64,000 bases of DNA from Locusta migratoria (taxonomy: Eukaryota > Arthropoda > Insecta > Orthoptera > Acrididae), in the NCBI GenBank assembly GCA_026315105.1, contig CM048744.1, positions 316,765,270-316,829,269 of the forward strand, written 5' to 3'. Under the pieces are notes generated by a model, which made no database searches, was not told the DNA's origin, and saw only the letters and a program-made list of their open reading frames with translations. Made by a program: the position numbers and the translations under genes. Every line of letters begins with the position of its first letter. The stretch's first letter is position 1. This document shows, in pieces, positions 31,736-43,700 of the stretch.

Positions 31736-32776
31736 TCATAATCCTAGACTTCGTATGTGACGTCTGACAGGTGGCGTATCACACAACACGGACCAAAGTA
31801 TCGCTTCAATAACTTTTCTGATACCCCAACTTTCCGTACAGGGGTAAAAATCCATACCAGATACTGGACTGTACATAACAGGTCGGTGGCTGTCGTTATA
31901 CCGCTGACGGTCCTTCTCCTGGGCTTCCAGTGTCCGTATGCGAACCAGCTGTCTTGCTTCTTCGACCATGGTGATGTTTCACAAAGTTATCCTGTCGTCC
32001 GGCTGGAACGGGAACAGAGTATCCATTGTCGTCTCAGCTTCACGGCCATGGAGCAGAAATAACGGCGTGAAGCCTGTGGTGTTTTGTCTTGCGGTATTAT
32101 AAGGAAATGTCACGACTGGCAGTATTGTATCCCACTCCTGCTCAACTTCGATGTACATCGACAGCATATCTGCTAACGTCTTGTTAAAACGTTCTGTAAG
32201 ACCATTTGTATGAGGATGGTATGCAGTTGTTATTCTGTGAACAATTTCGCAACGTGACATTCTCTGATACTAGTTTTGACTGGAATACTTTTTCACGATC
32301 AGATATCATCACACGTGGTGCTCCATGCTTCAAAATAATGTCTTCTACAAGGAATATTGCGATCTCTGGAGCTTCTGCGGTCGGCACAGGTTTGGAGACA
32401 GCGTAGCGTGTGAGGAGTTCAGTGCAGACTATTATCCATCGGTTACCGGTTGTCGACTTCGGGAACCTCCCTACAAGGACGATTCCAATTCTATGGATGG
32501 AGCTGCTGCAGGTGGAATTGGTACGAGATGCTCTGGAGGTAATTTTGCCACATGCTTCTGTCGCTGGCACTCTTTACAGTGACTCACATAGGGCTTGACA
32601 GATCGGTAGAGACCTTTCCAGTAATACCGGCGTCTGATTCTGTCTAGGGTCTTCACGAATCCCAGATGACCGGATATTAGAGCATCGTGGAGATACTTGA
32701 GAATAGTTGGTTGTAGATGAGCTGGAACGACCAGTAGCCATTTGGGGCCCAGTGGATCATAGTTGCTCTTATGCAA
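31736..32776 (-). pseudogene. Gypsy integrase
   Basis: Integrates element DNA into the chromosome. Blocks in order: the H-H-C-C zinc finger (YLHDALISGHLGFVKTLDRI then HCKECQRQK, 32560-32700), the catalytic core with RWIIVCTELLTRYAV, then VMISDREKVFQS holding the second Asp, then TTAYHPHTNGLTERFNKTL holding the catalytic Glu (32184-32260), and LPVVTFPYNTARQNTTGFTP. The first catalytic Asp expected in VCTDLLTRY is Glu here. Three frame changes (near 32470, 32220 and 31975) break it. The chromodomain-like tail is not recognisable. Confidence 0.85.
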
Positions 32777-32922
32777 TGTCCCGTTTATAAGCTGGAACTC
32801 TCCATTGGTCGTTCTCCGCTCTCCGAGGCCTCTACGGTTTTTAATAGTGCCGGATCTTCCCTCCGTTCAGCTGTATCGTCACCTAATCCAGTGATGGCTG
32901 AAATTTTATTCATTCTGTTGCG

Positions 32923-34900
32923 TTAGACTATTGGATTCCTCGAAAAGAAGTCGGCATCCTTGTGTTTGCGCCCGTTCTTGAATACCACTGTGACGTCGTA
33001 TTCTTGGAGTCTTAGTGCCCATCTTGCTAGTCGATCTGATGGATCCTTCAAGCTAGTCAGCCAACACAAAGAATGGTGGTCTGTTACGACGGTGTATGGT
33101 TTGCCGAATAAATATGGGTGCAACTTGTTGAAAGCCCAGATAACTGGGAAACATTCTTTCTCAGTTGTGGAGTTGTTTATCTCGAACTTTAAGAGTACTC
33201 TCGATGCATAGGCTATCACCTTTTCAGCGCCTTCCTGAAGTTGCAAAAGCACTGCACCAATCCGATACCCGCTTGCATCAGTGTGAAGTTCGGTTTCCGT
33301 ATTCTCGTCGTATAAGGTTAGAACTGGTGCGGAAGTTAGAGCCTCCTTAAGTGCCCGGAAAGCTCTTTCTTTTGTTGCATCCCAGTAAAACTTGGCGTCT
33401 CCCTGCAGTAGTTCTTGCAATGGACGTGCCTTGTTACAAAATTCTTTTATGAAACGTCGGTAGCATGAGCACAGCCCGAGAAAACTTCTCACTTGACGAA
33501 TGTGCTGAGGAGTTGGAAATTCTGTGACTGCCCTTACTTTATCTGGATCAGGACGGATACCATCTCCGTTGACTAGGTGCCCCAGGATTTTTATCTCTTT
33601 GGCGGTGAATAGGCACTTATTTGGATTGAGGCGGAGTCCTGCAGTCTGAACACTATTCAACACAGTTGACAGTCGTCTCTGATTTTCTTCAAATGTTTTC
33701 GAGAAAACGACAATGTCATCTAAATAGCAAAAACACGCCGTACACTTAAGGTGTCGTAGCAAGTTGTCCATCATGGACGGCCGCGGTGGCCGAGGAGACT
33801 AAGGCGCTCCAGTCACGGTCTGCACGGCCTCTACGGTCGGGGGTTCGAATCCCCCCTTGGGCATGGATATTTGTGCCGTCCTAGTTCGTAAGTAGTTCAT
33901 AAGTAGTTCGTAAGTTTAGGGACTGATAACCCCGTAGTTAAGTCCCATAGACTATACAAACATTTGAACATTTGTCCATCATGCAGTTCGAATGTGGTCG
34001 TAGCATTACATAACCAAAATGGTATTACTTTGAATTCATAGAGGTTGTCAGGTGTAATAAAAGCCATCTTTTCCCTGTCAGCTTCGTCAACCTCGATTTG
34101 CCAGTAACCTGTCTGCATGTCCATAGTTGAGAAGTATGTAGCTCCTCTCAGGTGTCGTCAATTCACGGCAATGGGTAGATATTTTTCTTTGTGATTTTGC
34201 TCAACCGCCGATAGTCGACACAGAATCGCCAGGTGCCATCGTTCTTCTTTACGAGGACCATCAGAGACGACCAAGGACTCTCGGAAGGTTGAATAATGTC
34301 ATCGTGCAACATCTTCTCCACTTCCTCCCGAATTATCCGACTTTCAGCTGGCGACAATCTATAAGATCGCTGGCTAATTGGTGGATGATCCCCAGTGTTG
34401 ATACGGTGCCTTATCGTGGACCGTTTCAGCTGACTTTTCTCTTGCTGGGGTGTGAATGGACTCGAAAATTGGCGTATTATATCTAACACAAGCTTGTGTT
34501 GTTCCTTGGTCAGTCCGGGCGCTATTGGCAATTCCACGGTTGTTTTCTCCAACGTGTTGCCTGTACTAACAGCAGAGCATGGGTCTTCGTTTATGACGTT
34601 CAGCTCACTGTCCTCGAGTGGTTCAGTTGTCACGATACACATTACTTTGGGGATATGTTGTGACTTCTCGTAACGATTAGTGACCCAAATCTCTCGTCGG
34701 CCACCGCTAATGCTTATGATAGCCGCTGGTATGTAAATTTCTTTTGTGAGCCTAATAAGATTTTTACTATCAACAAACAGTTCACAGTTTATCCAGTCAT
34801 CTGTGTTCGTGACTGGAACTCTTCTCATTGTCAAGGGCCGCATCGTCACACTGTCAACGGCAAATATCTTCCCAGAATATTCTGGATTACGTGTACCTGT
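32923..34900 (-). pseudogene. Gypsy reverse transcriptase and RNase H
   Basis: The N-terminal RT part at 34163-34500 shows SQLKRSTIRHRINTGDHPPI, REEVEKMLHDDIIQPSESPW and CVDYRRLSKITKKN. The next block (33990-34124) is MDMQTGYWQIEVDEADREKM, then NATTTFE. A SINE then splits the gene, and the frame continues MMDNLLRHLK...CYLDDIVVFSK, where YLDD is the catalytic motif, then ILGHLVNGDGIRPDPDKV and FLGLCSCYRRFIKEF. RNase H follows with LHTDASGYRIGAVLLQ and TDHHSLCWL to 32923. The 283-codon block left of the SINE is fully open. A stop near 34160 and the SINE abolish function. Confidence 0.92.
33776..33971 (+). mobile_element. tRNA-derived SINE inside Gypsy RT
   Basis: Nearly full-length copy lacking the first few bases (it starts GACGGCCGCGGTGG), with tail ACATTTGAACATT. 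The perfect 12-bp duplication TTGTCCATCATG is at 33764-33775 and 33972-33983. It falls just before the MMDNLLRHLK codons of RT. Confidence 0.93.
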
Positions 34901-35225
34901 CGGAACGACTTTGCAGCGCAGATTTTCCACAGTCAGTGGTAGCTTGGGATGCCTGAAGGAAGTCCCATCCGAGTATGACACTATGACTACATTCTGTTGA
35001 AAAGACAAATTCAAACGGCTGGGTCGTGTTGTTGATGGTTATTCTTGCGACACAAGTTCCAGCAGATTGGACGTACTTCCCATTTGCGACCTTCAGCACA
35101 GTTGCTCCCGTATCAGAACATTGTCTTCTTAAGTATGCGGCAGTAATTATCCGATAATACAGAGAAAGAAGCTCCGGAATCAACCAGAGCCCGGACAGGT
35201 TGGCCGTCGATTATGAGGTCGATGA
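34890..35225 (-). pseudogene. Gypsy aspartic protease
   Basis: The minus strand reads LIIDGQPVRALVDSGASFSV at about 35165-35220, with the catalytic D-S-G-A. A frameshift near 35125 then moves to the frame VLKVANGKYVQSAG and SVILGWDFLQASQA, where the ILG-D-FL motif is the usual protease C-terminal landmark. Confidence 0.8.
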
Positions 35226-35232
35226 GATTTCC

Positions 35233-36639
35233 CGACATCTTAGCGACTGAGGATTTTCATCTGCGGCGGCCTCACTTCCGTAGACGGTCGCCTCGCTTAG
35301 TTTTCCAGGGCGCGGCGGCTAGGGGAGCGGCTGGTACCTTTGTACGGCGACGGTGAACGGTAGTGATGCGTCGGGGAGCGACCTCGTCCAGGGCACGACG
35401 ATGGGCTTCTTCCCATAGGTCGACTGAACTCATCAGCAGGTGACTGCCTGGGATAGAACTGCTCTGATGGCTGACGCCATGCAGCAAAATAATCGTCGAA
35501 TACTCACCTTCTCTCTCTGCAGTAGCATACGACATGTCCAAGGCGTCCACAGCGGAAACACACTGGCGTGTTGTCTTCTGTCCTCCAGACGTCTGTTCCT
35601 CTGCGGGGCGTCATAGTTACCGGGGGAGTTGGCTGTGGTCGCGTCGTTCGGTTCATGGGCTGCCGTTTGGCGGCTCCAGCGTAACATAGGAGGGCGAGAC
35701 CATTCTTCAGGTCGAGTGCGACTGGCGGAGCTGACAGGCGCTAATGTTTAAATACCTCTTCCTCAGCAGCGTCAACTCCCTCATGACGTACAGGACTGAC
35801 ATCCATGGCCATAATCTGGTGCTCACGTGGTCCAACAATCCCAGTTGCCATAAACTGTTGTAATTCTTCTCTCACAATTTGTCGTATGAGAGAAGCAAAG
35901 TCCTGCTGGTCTCCCACAACAGCCATAAGGACGACATTCGAGAGTCTGTCGTACTTATTTCGTCCAACTCTCCTCTGTTGCATCTCTTCAGTTTTCTGGC
36001 ACCACTTGATGAACTCTTCCGTCGAAGAACGTATTTTATAAGAAGAGCTGGGTACATGTCTTCTGCAATACCCTTCATCATGTGTGTGATTTTTGCGGGC
36101 TCAGTCATAACCGGGTTAACTATGTTACATAGAGCCAAAACTTTCTGTATGTACGACTGTGTCGGCTCACCATGTCGTTGGGCCCGGTTCTTCAGTTGCT
36201 TCCGCCAAGTGGATTTGTCGCTGGTGGTCTCCAAACGTACTCTTAAGTTGCGTCTGATACGTTTCCCAGTCATTCAGCTTCTCTTCGTTGTTTCCAAACC
36301 ATTTTTGGGCTGCTCCGTCCAGGTAGAAATAAACGTTGGCCAACCATATTGTATGATCCCACCTGTTATACTTAGCGACTCGGTCGAACCCTTTTAGCCA
36401 TTTGTTGGGGTCCTGTCCAGCGTCTCCAGAGAACACCGACAGTGTCTGCTGTGCAGCTGGCTTAGCGCTGGTTTCGTGTCCATCGGTCTTCTAATGATAC
36501 GGACTTTCAAAAGGATGTACTGGATATTTCCCTTGTATTCCGGTTCTAGTCCGTGTACGCGACGGCTTTTACGTTGCCTAAACGGAGCCACGGTGATGCT
36601 GCTGTTGCACAGGATACCCAGCGCCTCCACTTGCGGCAA
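35233..36639 (-). pseudogene. Gypsy Gag (capsid and zinc knuckle)
   Basis: Packages element RNA. From the right: QQTLSVFSGDAGQDPNKWLK at about 36400-36450, then FDRVAKYNRWDHTIWLANVY and WFGNNEEKLNDWETYQTQLK, the capsid-like retrotransposon Gag region. After a frameshift near 36200: QRHGEPTQSYIQKVLALCNI. Near 35519-35572, in a third frame, CFRCGRLGHVVCYC is a CX2CX4HX4C zinc knuckle. At least two frameshifts separate these parts. The start codon is uncertain because the 5' end is not preserved. Confidence 0.8.
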
Positions 36640-36640
36640 T

Positions 36641-37395
36641 ATAGTATAATGTATGTATAGCCTAATATTGAAACATTTGTGTTAAAGGTAGGAACATTTT
36701 GGCTATAAATAATTGGTAAAAAAGAAAGAATGATGTTCTTTTTTTAAATGAAACTAGATAATAAAGTGTCAGTGGCTATTAATGACTGAGTAGTAGAAAT
36801 TGTAATGGTCGGGATATTGTAAAAAGGAACAGAGCTTAATCTTCAAAAACCATAATTATTGTCCAACTTCTGAAACTGAATACTGTCCTCCAATATTAAA
36901 GGACTTAGGTATACAAAATTGAGATTAGCGATTTGAGAAATAGTGAACCTTGTAGATCATGTTGAAATTCAGAAATTATTATATTCATGCTGATATTCTC
37001 ATGTCAAAAGCTATATAAATCAACTTCTGCACTTTAAGTATACATATGAGTACCTGATCTACAGATGTGTAAAGTGAGTAATTGTCAACCACTTATGAAG
37101 TAATTATAATTTGTCAGAGGAAATCATGTCATATTCTTACAATGATAGGCAGTGAAAGATGTTCATAAAGAATGTTGTACAGTAACATCAATATACATAT
37201 TACTATAAGAGTCTTTCCGCTTGTAGTAATAATAGATAATCAGAATGAAGTAATTATTAAAGTAAAATTGTTTGTACCATAACATAAATGCTTCGATATT
37301 ATGGTGTATATTTGCATTGTAAGATGTCATTATTTATATTACTGTATTTCTGTATAGCCATATGGCTCAGACAGTTTAGTTCTTTTTAAATGTAG
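36641..37395. other. AT-rich noncoding stretch
   Basis: No feature recognised until the PLE-tail motif at 37398. Confidence 0.4.
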
Positions 37396-37397
37396 GA

Positions 37398-37435
37398 CCT
37401 GAATGGCCACCGAATGGCCACCGAAACTGGCTGCC
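37398..37435 (+). ncRNA. hammerhead-like relic of a PLE tail
   Basis: CCTGAATGGCCACCGAATGG, then CCACCGAAACTGGCTGCC. The CTGAA box lacks the following GA, the hairpin seems duplicated and GAAAC is present. It is probably a degraded relative of the motif at 39443. Confidence 0.35.
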
Positions 37436-37445
37436 AATAATATAT

Positions 37446-38325
37446 ACTAGGGGCGTTCAAATGAAAAGGTAGGAAGCGTCTTCATAACCAAACCGATAGA
37501 AATTTGAATATGCCGCTTTGGGATGACGTAGTGCGAAATCTAGAGACGCGAAGCATGCATCGTCGCCTGCCACTGAGAATTTCACGGCTGTGCCAAGTCA
37601 AGGTCATTCCCATCGTTTTTTTCCAAGTCCGAGGTCCGATACTCATCGAATTCCTCGAGCACGGATAAACCAATGACAAAAAATGTTCAAATGTTTGTAT
37701 AGCTTATGGGACTTAACTACGGGGTCATCAGTCCCTAAACTTACAAACTACTTATGAACTAGCTACTACTAAATACGACACAAATATCCATGCCCGAGGG
37801 GGAATCGAATCCCCGACCGTAGTGGCCGTACAGAACGTGACTGGCGCGCCGCATACAGATCGGCCACCGCTGCCGGCAAAACCAACAACAGTACCGTGTA
37901 CTATGAAACACTGCGTAGCCTATCCAAGTCCATCAAGAGCAAACGGCCTCGGCTGCTCACAGAGAGAGGGCCCTGCTCAATGAAACGCGCGTCCACGCGT
38001 CTTCAATGTCACACAAAATGTACTGGCTAAGTTCAAGTGGCAACAGCTTGTGCATCCGCCCTACAGCCCGGACATGTCGCCTTGTGACCCGTCTGGTTGG
38101 TCCGCTACAAAAATATCTCAAAAGAAAGGGCTTGGATGACGATTTGAAAAACACATTAGAGGACTGACTCTTGTCACAGCCACAACAATTCTGAGAACAG
38201 GGGATCCTTCTGCTCGTTAAACAGTGAGATAGTTGTGCTCAGGCCTCTGGTAATTACTTTTGATTAAAGACTTCAGTTATACCCTTTTTGTCCTTTAGTA
38301 CCTGTTCATTTGAACACCACTTGTA
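37446..38325 (+). mobile_element. mariner-like element, decayed, with SINE insertion
   Basis: The ends are related inverted repeats: the left end has GTTCAAATGAAAAGGTA near 37454 and the right end, inverted, GTTCAAATGAACAGGTA near 38300. Coding traces on the plus strand are TVYYETLRSLSKSIKSKRPR at about 37888 and HPPYSPDMSPCD near 38055-38090, which fit the mariner pattern (HPPYSPDLAPCD before the third catalytic residue). The HDNARPH block is scrambled. A SINE at 37679-37878 interrupts it. Confidence 0.7.
37679..37878 (-). mobile_element. tRNA-derived SINE (GCCGGCCGCGGTGG family)
   Basis: Minus-strand copy from GCCGGCAGCGGTGGCC at 37878 to the tail near 37682. AAACCAATGACA (37667-37678) and AAACCAACAACA (37879-37890) look like a diverged target duplication. 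Confidence 0.8.
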
Positions 38326-38611
38326 AAAATTAAAAAAAAAATGACATCACACTTGTATGAATGCATAGTTTCGCGACGAGTCATGCTGACAAAATTCTGT
38401 CGTTTGACTGTCACCACTTGACAATGGCAGAGGACATTTCGGCCGAAAGCTCGTGGATATCAAACCACTTGACGCGGCTGCAAGCCCGAGAGAATTTGAT
38501 CAGCATGACTCGTCGCGAAACTATGCATTCATACAAGTGTGATGTCAATTTTTTTTAATTTTTACAAGTGGTGTTCAAATGAACAGGTACTAAACGACAA
38601 AGGGTATAACT
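38274..38611. repeat. 338-bp palindrome combining a mariner end and a PLE-like core
   Basis: The left arm (38274-38399) and right arm (38491-38611) are inverted copies sharing the mariner 3' end sequence (TGTTCATTTGAACACCACTT), ATCACACTTGTATGAATGCA and TAGTTTCGCGACGAGTCATG. The centre contains TTCGGCCGAAAGCTCGTGG with GGCCGAAAG, a pattern common in PLE tails. The left arm overlaps the mariner's right end. Confidence 0.7.
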
Positions 38612-38980
38612 TGGTGCATTTATTACTACGTATACAGTATATGTATCTCAAACCCAACCCATTGACATGGACCCAATTCTGCTATAGCCAAGTTAGTATT
38701 CTACTTCCTTTCGTATGCCGTGTTTCTTTGTACCTTGGAACTCTGTTTTCCGGGACATTCATATTTGCCCTAAAACTGCAAGCAATCTGTCTCCCTTCTG
38801 AGGCTACTTACCCGATCAATGCGTCCATCTTCAGACCCTTACAACGATTTTTCTTGCAGTGACTTCGTAATGCTAATTTCGGGCCTGGATATGGGGAGAG
38901 GGAGGGAGGCAAATTTTAGCACTGGAATACTTTACCATCTTAATTTTACCGTACAGCAGACTGCAACCCGTAGGTTGTAT
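38612..38980. other. unassigned sequence
   Basis: No recognised feature. Confidence 0.35.
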
Positions 38981-39040
38981 TTTGAATAATATAATTCTGG
39001 GTATTAGGCCGAATCATTTTTAAACACATACCGAACGAAT

Positions 39041-39085
39041 TGCCGACGTTGCGACCACTGTGCAGTGGTCCTCTTCAGTGCGGTT
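39041..39085 (-). ncRNA. hammerhead-like motif, mutated core (left arm)
   Basis: On the minus strand: CTGAAGA, then the stem II hairpin GGACCACTGCACAGTGGTC, then GCAAC in place of GAAAC, then GTC. The single A-to-C change hits an invariant core base, so this copy should not self-cleave. Confidence 0.55.
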
Positions 39086-39437
39086 AACTGTTGGGTTCTG
39101 CTGAATGTATTTCCTTATATACTGTGAATTTTTTCGGTTATCTAATACTGACGTCATACATGTAAGATGGTGAATGGTTGGAAATAGCGTGTCCGTAGGC
39201 TATTACGTTGATACCCTGGTAAGTGATTGGTAGGCAAAATCTTGAATCTGATTGGAAGGCAACAGCCAATCAGCAACTAGCATCTAGGGGATGGTGTTTC
39301 GTGCTGCGAATGTTCAGGCCGCGTGTCAGTTTTACTGTGACCGCTGTTTATAATGCAGAACTCGGGTGAAAAGGAGCCGCTATTAAATAACTGAAAAAAA
39401 TTCACAGGTTATACATTCAGTAGCACCCAACAGTTAA

Positions 39438-39483
39438 CCGCCCTGAAGAGGACCACTGCACAGTGGTCGAAACGTCGGCAATT
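39438..39483 (+). ncRNA. hammerhead ribozyme-like motif, intact core (right arm)
   Basis: CTGAAGA at 39443-39449, stem II GGACCACTGCACAGTGGTC (39450-39468; up to seven pairs), GAAA at 39469-39472, then C and GTC at 39474-39476. GCC before and GGC after can form the start of stem I. Stem III is almost absent, as in the minimal hammerheads reported for Penelope-like elements, which are thought to act as dimers. Activity is an inference. Confidence 0.6.
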
Positions 39484-39544
39484 CATTTGGTAAGTGTTTA
39501 AAAAAATGACGCGCCCTAAACCCCAGAATTGTCTTATTCAAAAT

Positions 39545-40480
39545 GACACCGAGCGTGGAAGCCTACGAACTTAGGCCATTGGTTGTAGTTGCTCCTTGCT
39601 TTCAGCCATATGTAGTATCATCCTTGCAAGATTCCTACAAGATTAAATCTTCATAACTGAGACCGCTATCCCTACAATTACTGATAAGGCTGCTGTCCCT
39701 CTTCCGGACCCACGCGCTTGTCTGACATCTCTACAAATACCCCACTATAGCTTCTGTATCACTGAATCATGCAAGCCGCCCCACCTCGGTAACGTCCATG
39801 AATCGTAGACAATTAACGTTATGAATAATACAAAAATGAGATATGGTACCTACATGCTGAATTGTTGAATCTATATACCAGGGCTTAAGCGTGTGCAGTT
39901 AAAATTTACTGCAGAATATTTCTTCAGGGTGAAATATGATTATATCCATTCCCATTTGAGGAAAAATTTTCTTTTCATGCATCGTGCTTCGCAGCAAGGA
40001 GAAAAATGTCTTAATTCATCTTATGAGCAAGACATATTAAAGCGACAAATTATGAGCCCCATACCGCATACCGTCTGTCGCTGCATGGCCGCGAGCCAAG
40101 GAAAATAAAATTCCCTGGTCCCTCCGCCAGGTCGCGACGTACTAACAGCCGTTTGGAATCGTCCTTCATAGAATCCCCTTTTCTTCTATTTTGCATTTAA
40201 AAAGAGCTGTGGAAAACCGATTCGGTAACACTTTTAAATATTCAATAAGTAATTCAACAAGTAAGATTGATTTACTTTTTATTCTTTTCTTACTTTAAGT
40301 GATAAAGTAATTAACTACTTTTGTCCTGCTTTCCTCTCTCACTAGAATATATTCTCCAGAATTTAAAAGCCTGAGCGTTTCGTGCTTTTATATTGAACAA
40401 AAAATCTGTAAACACCCGGCAAAAAGTATGATGTACGAGATAAAGTAGTAATTATTGTATGGTCTGCAATTCAAACTGTC
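39545..40480. other. unassigned sequence
   Basis: No supported gene. The ORF at 39893-40108 has no recognisable domain. Confidence 0.35.
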
Positions 40481-40492
40481 AGTTATTATTTA

Positions 40493-40679
40493 GGGGACTG
40501 AGGCGCTCCAGTCACGGTCTGCACGGCCACTACGGTCGGGGGTTCGAATCCCCTCTCGGGCATGGATATTTGTGCCGTCCTTAGGATTAGCTAGTTCATA
40601 AGCAATTTGTAAGTTTAGGGACTGATGACACCGTAGTTAAGTCCCATAAGCTATACAAACATTTGAACATTTGAATTTG
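40493..40679 (+). mobile_element. tRNA-derived SINE, 5'-truncated
   Basis: It begins at GGGGACTGAGGCGCTCC, so the GCCGGCCGCGGTGGCC head is missing; B box and tail are intact. The perfect 12-bp duplication AGTTATTATTTA is at 40481-40492 and 40680-40691. The truncation with a duplication points to target-primed reverse transcription. Confidence 0.93.
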
Positions 40680-40754
40680 AGTTATTATTTACGCTACACG
40701 CAAAGTAGATATAAGCTTTCTACTGCCATAAATAAGAGCAGTTATAGCTCCACT

Positions 40755-43700
40755 CCCATGAACCACAGACATTGCCGAGGTGGGGTGGCTTGCGTGCCTC
40801 AACGATACAGATAGCCGTACCGTAGGTGCAACCACAGCGGAGGGGTATCTGTGGAGAGGCCAGACAAACGTGTGGTTCCTGAAGAGGGGCAGCAGCCTTT
40901 TCAGTAGTTACAGGGGCAACAGTCTGGATGATTGACTGAGCTGGCCTTGTAACATCAGCTAATGTGGCTTTGCCACACAGCTACTGCGAACGGCTGAAAG
41001 CAAGGGGAAACTACAGCCGTTATTTTTCCCGAGGACATGCAGCTCTATGAACATATGATGATGGCATCCTCTCGGGTAAAATATTCCGGAGGTAAAATAG
41101 TCCCCCATTCGGATCTCCGGGCGGGGACTACTCAGGAGGATGTGATCATCAGGAAAGACAATACTGGCATTCTACGGGTCGGAGCGTGGAATGTTAGATC
41201 CCTTAATCGAGTAGGAAAATTAGAAAATTTAAAAAGGGAAATGGATAGGTTGAAGTTAGATATAGTGGGGATTAGTGAAGTTCGGTGGCAGGATGAACAG
41301 GATTTTTGGTCAGGTGAGTACAGGATTATAAATACAAAATCAGTTGGGGGTATCACAGGAGTAGGATTGATAATGAATAAGAAAATAGGAATGCGGTTAA
41401 ACTACTATGACCAGCACAGCGATCGCATTATCATTGTCAAGATAGATACGAAGCCAACACCGACAACAGTAGTACAGGTTTATATGCCAACTAGCTCTGC
41501 CGATGATGAGGAGATCGAAGAAATATATGAGGAGCTAAACGAAATTATTCAGACAATTAAGGGAGAGGAAAACTTAATTGTTATGGGAGACTGGAATTCG
41601 GTAGTAGGACAAGGAAGGGAAGGGAAGATAGTGGGTGAATATGGTCTGGGCAAAAGGAATGAAAGAGGAAGCCGCCTGGTAGAATTTTGCACGGAACATA
41701 ATTTAGTTATAACAAACACCTGGTTTAAGAATCACAAAAGAAGGTTGTATACGTGGAAGAGACCAGGAGACACCGGGAGATACCAGATAGATTTTATAAT
41801 GGTAAGACATAGATTTCGGAACCAGGTTTTGAAGTGTAGGACATACCCAGGGGCAGACATATACTCTGACCATAACTTGTTGGTTATGAACTGTAGGCTG
41901 AAACTGAAGAAACTACAGAAAGGTAGGAAAATAAGGAGATGGGACCTAGATAAATTGAAGGAACCTGAAGTTCTGAAGAATTTCAGAGGGAGCTTCAGGC
42001 AACAATTGACAGAAACAGGGGAAAATAAAACAGTTGAGGAGGAATGGGTAAAATTGAGAGATGAAATAGTGAAGGCAGCAGAGGACAAAATAGGTAGGAA
42101 GGCAAGACCTACAAAGAATCCTTGGATATCACAGGAGATACTAAATTTAATCGATGAAAGGAGAAAGTATAAAAATGCAGTAAATGAAACAGGCAAAATG
42201 GAGTACAGACGACTAAGAAATGAGATTGACAGGAGGTGCAAAATGGCTAAGCAGGAATGGCTAGAAGGCAAATGCAAGGATGTAGAAGAATGTATAAATA
42301 GGGGAAAAATAGATACAGCCTACAGGAAAATAAAAGAAACATTTGGCGATAAGAAAAACAACTCTATGAATATCAAGGACACTGATGGAAAACCAGTTCT
42401 CAGCAAAGAAGGGAAAGCTGAAAGGTGGAAAGAGTATATAGAGGGGCTCTACAAAGGAAATGAACTTCGAGACACTATTGTAGGAAGGGAAGAGGATGTA
42501 GATGATGATGAAATAGGAGATACTATACTGAGAGATGAATTTGACAGAGCACTGAATGATCTAAGTCGAAACAAGGCCCCTGGAGTAGATGATATCCCCT
42601 CAGAGCTACTGAAGTCTCTGGGAGAACCAGCCATGACAAAATTGTTTCACATTGTGTGTAAGATGTATGAGACAGGAGAAGTACCCTCAGACTTTAAGAA
42701 AAATGTTATAATCCCCATTCCAAAGAAAGCGGGTGCAGACAGGTGTGAAAACTACAGAACCATCAGTTTAATAAGTCATGGTTGCAAAATATTAACACGA
42801 ATTATATACAGAAGGATGGAAAAGCTGGTAGAAGCCGACCTCGGGGAAGATCAGTTTGGGTTCAGGAGAAATGTAGGAACACGGGAGGCAATACTCACTT
42901 TACGGCTTATCCTAGAAGATAGATTAAGAAAAGGCAAACCAACATTTCTAGCTTTTGTAGATTTGGAGAAGGCTTTTGACAATGTTGATTGGAATAAACT
43001 CTTTAAAGTTCTGAAGCAAGCAGGAGTAAAATATAGGGAACGTAAGGTTATTTACAACTTGTACAAAAACCAGACAGCGGTTGTCAGAGTTGAAGGGCAT
43101 GAAAGGGATGCTTTGGTTGGAAAGGGAGTAAGACAGGGTTGTAGCCTTTCCCCAATGTTGTTCAATTTGTACATTGAGCAAGCTATAAAGGAAAGCAAGG
43201 AGAAATTTGGAGAAGGAATTAAAGTTCAGGGTGAAGAATTAAAAACATTGCGTTTTGCCGACGACATAGTAATTCTGTCAGATACAGCAAAGGACCTGGA
43301 AGAGCAATTGAACGGAATGGACAGTGTGCTGAAAGGTGCATATAAGATGAACATTAACAAGAGTAAAACAAGGGTAATGGAGTGCAGTGTAAGAAAATCA
43401 GGTGATGCTGAAGGAATTAGATTAGGTAACGAAACAATAAAGGAGGTAGATGAGTTTTGTTACTTGGGCAGTAAAATAACAAATGATGGTCGCAGTACAG
43501 ATGATATAAAATGCAGAATGGCAATGGGTAGAAAGGCGTTTTTGAAAAAGAGAAATTTGTTAACATCGAATATTGATTTAAGCCTAAGGAAGTCCTTTCT
43601 GAAGGCATTTGTATGGAGTGTTGCCTTGTATGGGAGTGAAACATGGACGGTAAGCAGTGTGGACAGAAAGAGGATAGAGGCTTTTGAAATGTGGTGCTAC

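Larger units (their letters stand above)
31110..36640 (-). mobile_element. Gypsy-type LTR retrotransposon, decayed, 5' LTR missing
   Basis: Gag, zinc knuckle, protease, RT/RNase H and integrase occur in Ty3/Gypsy order from right to left on the minus strand. A plausible 3' LTR lies at 31110-31311. No matching 5' LTR or primer-binding site was seen beyond 36640. A SINE interrupts the RT (33776-33971). Several frameshifts and stops make it inactive. Confidence 0.9.
38981..39544. repeat. 564-bp palindrome with hammerhead-like motif in both arms
   Basis: Arms 38981-39145 and 39385-39544 are inverted copies (TTTTGAATAA outside, TAACTG...TTCACAG near the inner ends). Each contains the PLE-tail block with the ribozyme-like core. 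The spacer 39146-39384 shows no ORF. Confidence 0.75.
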
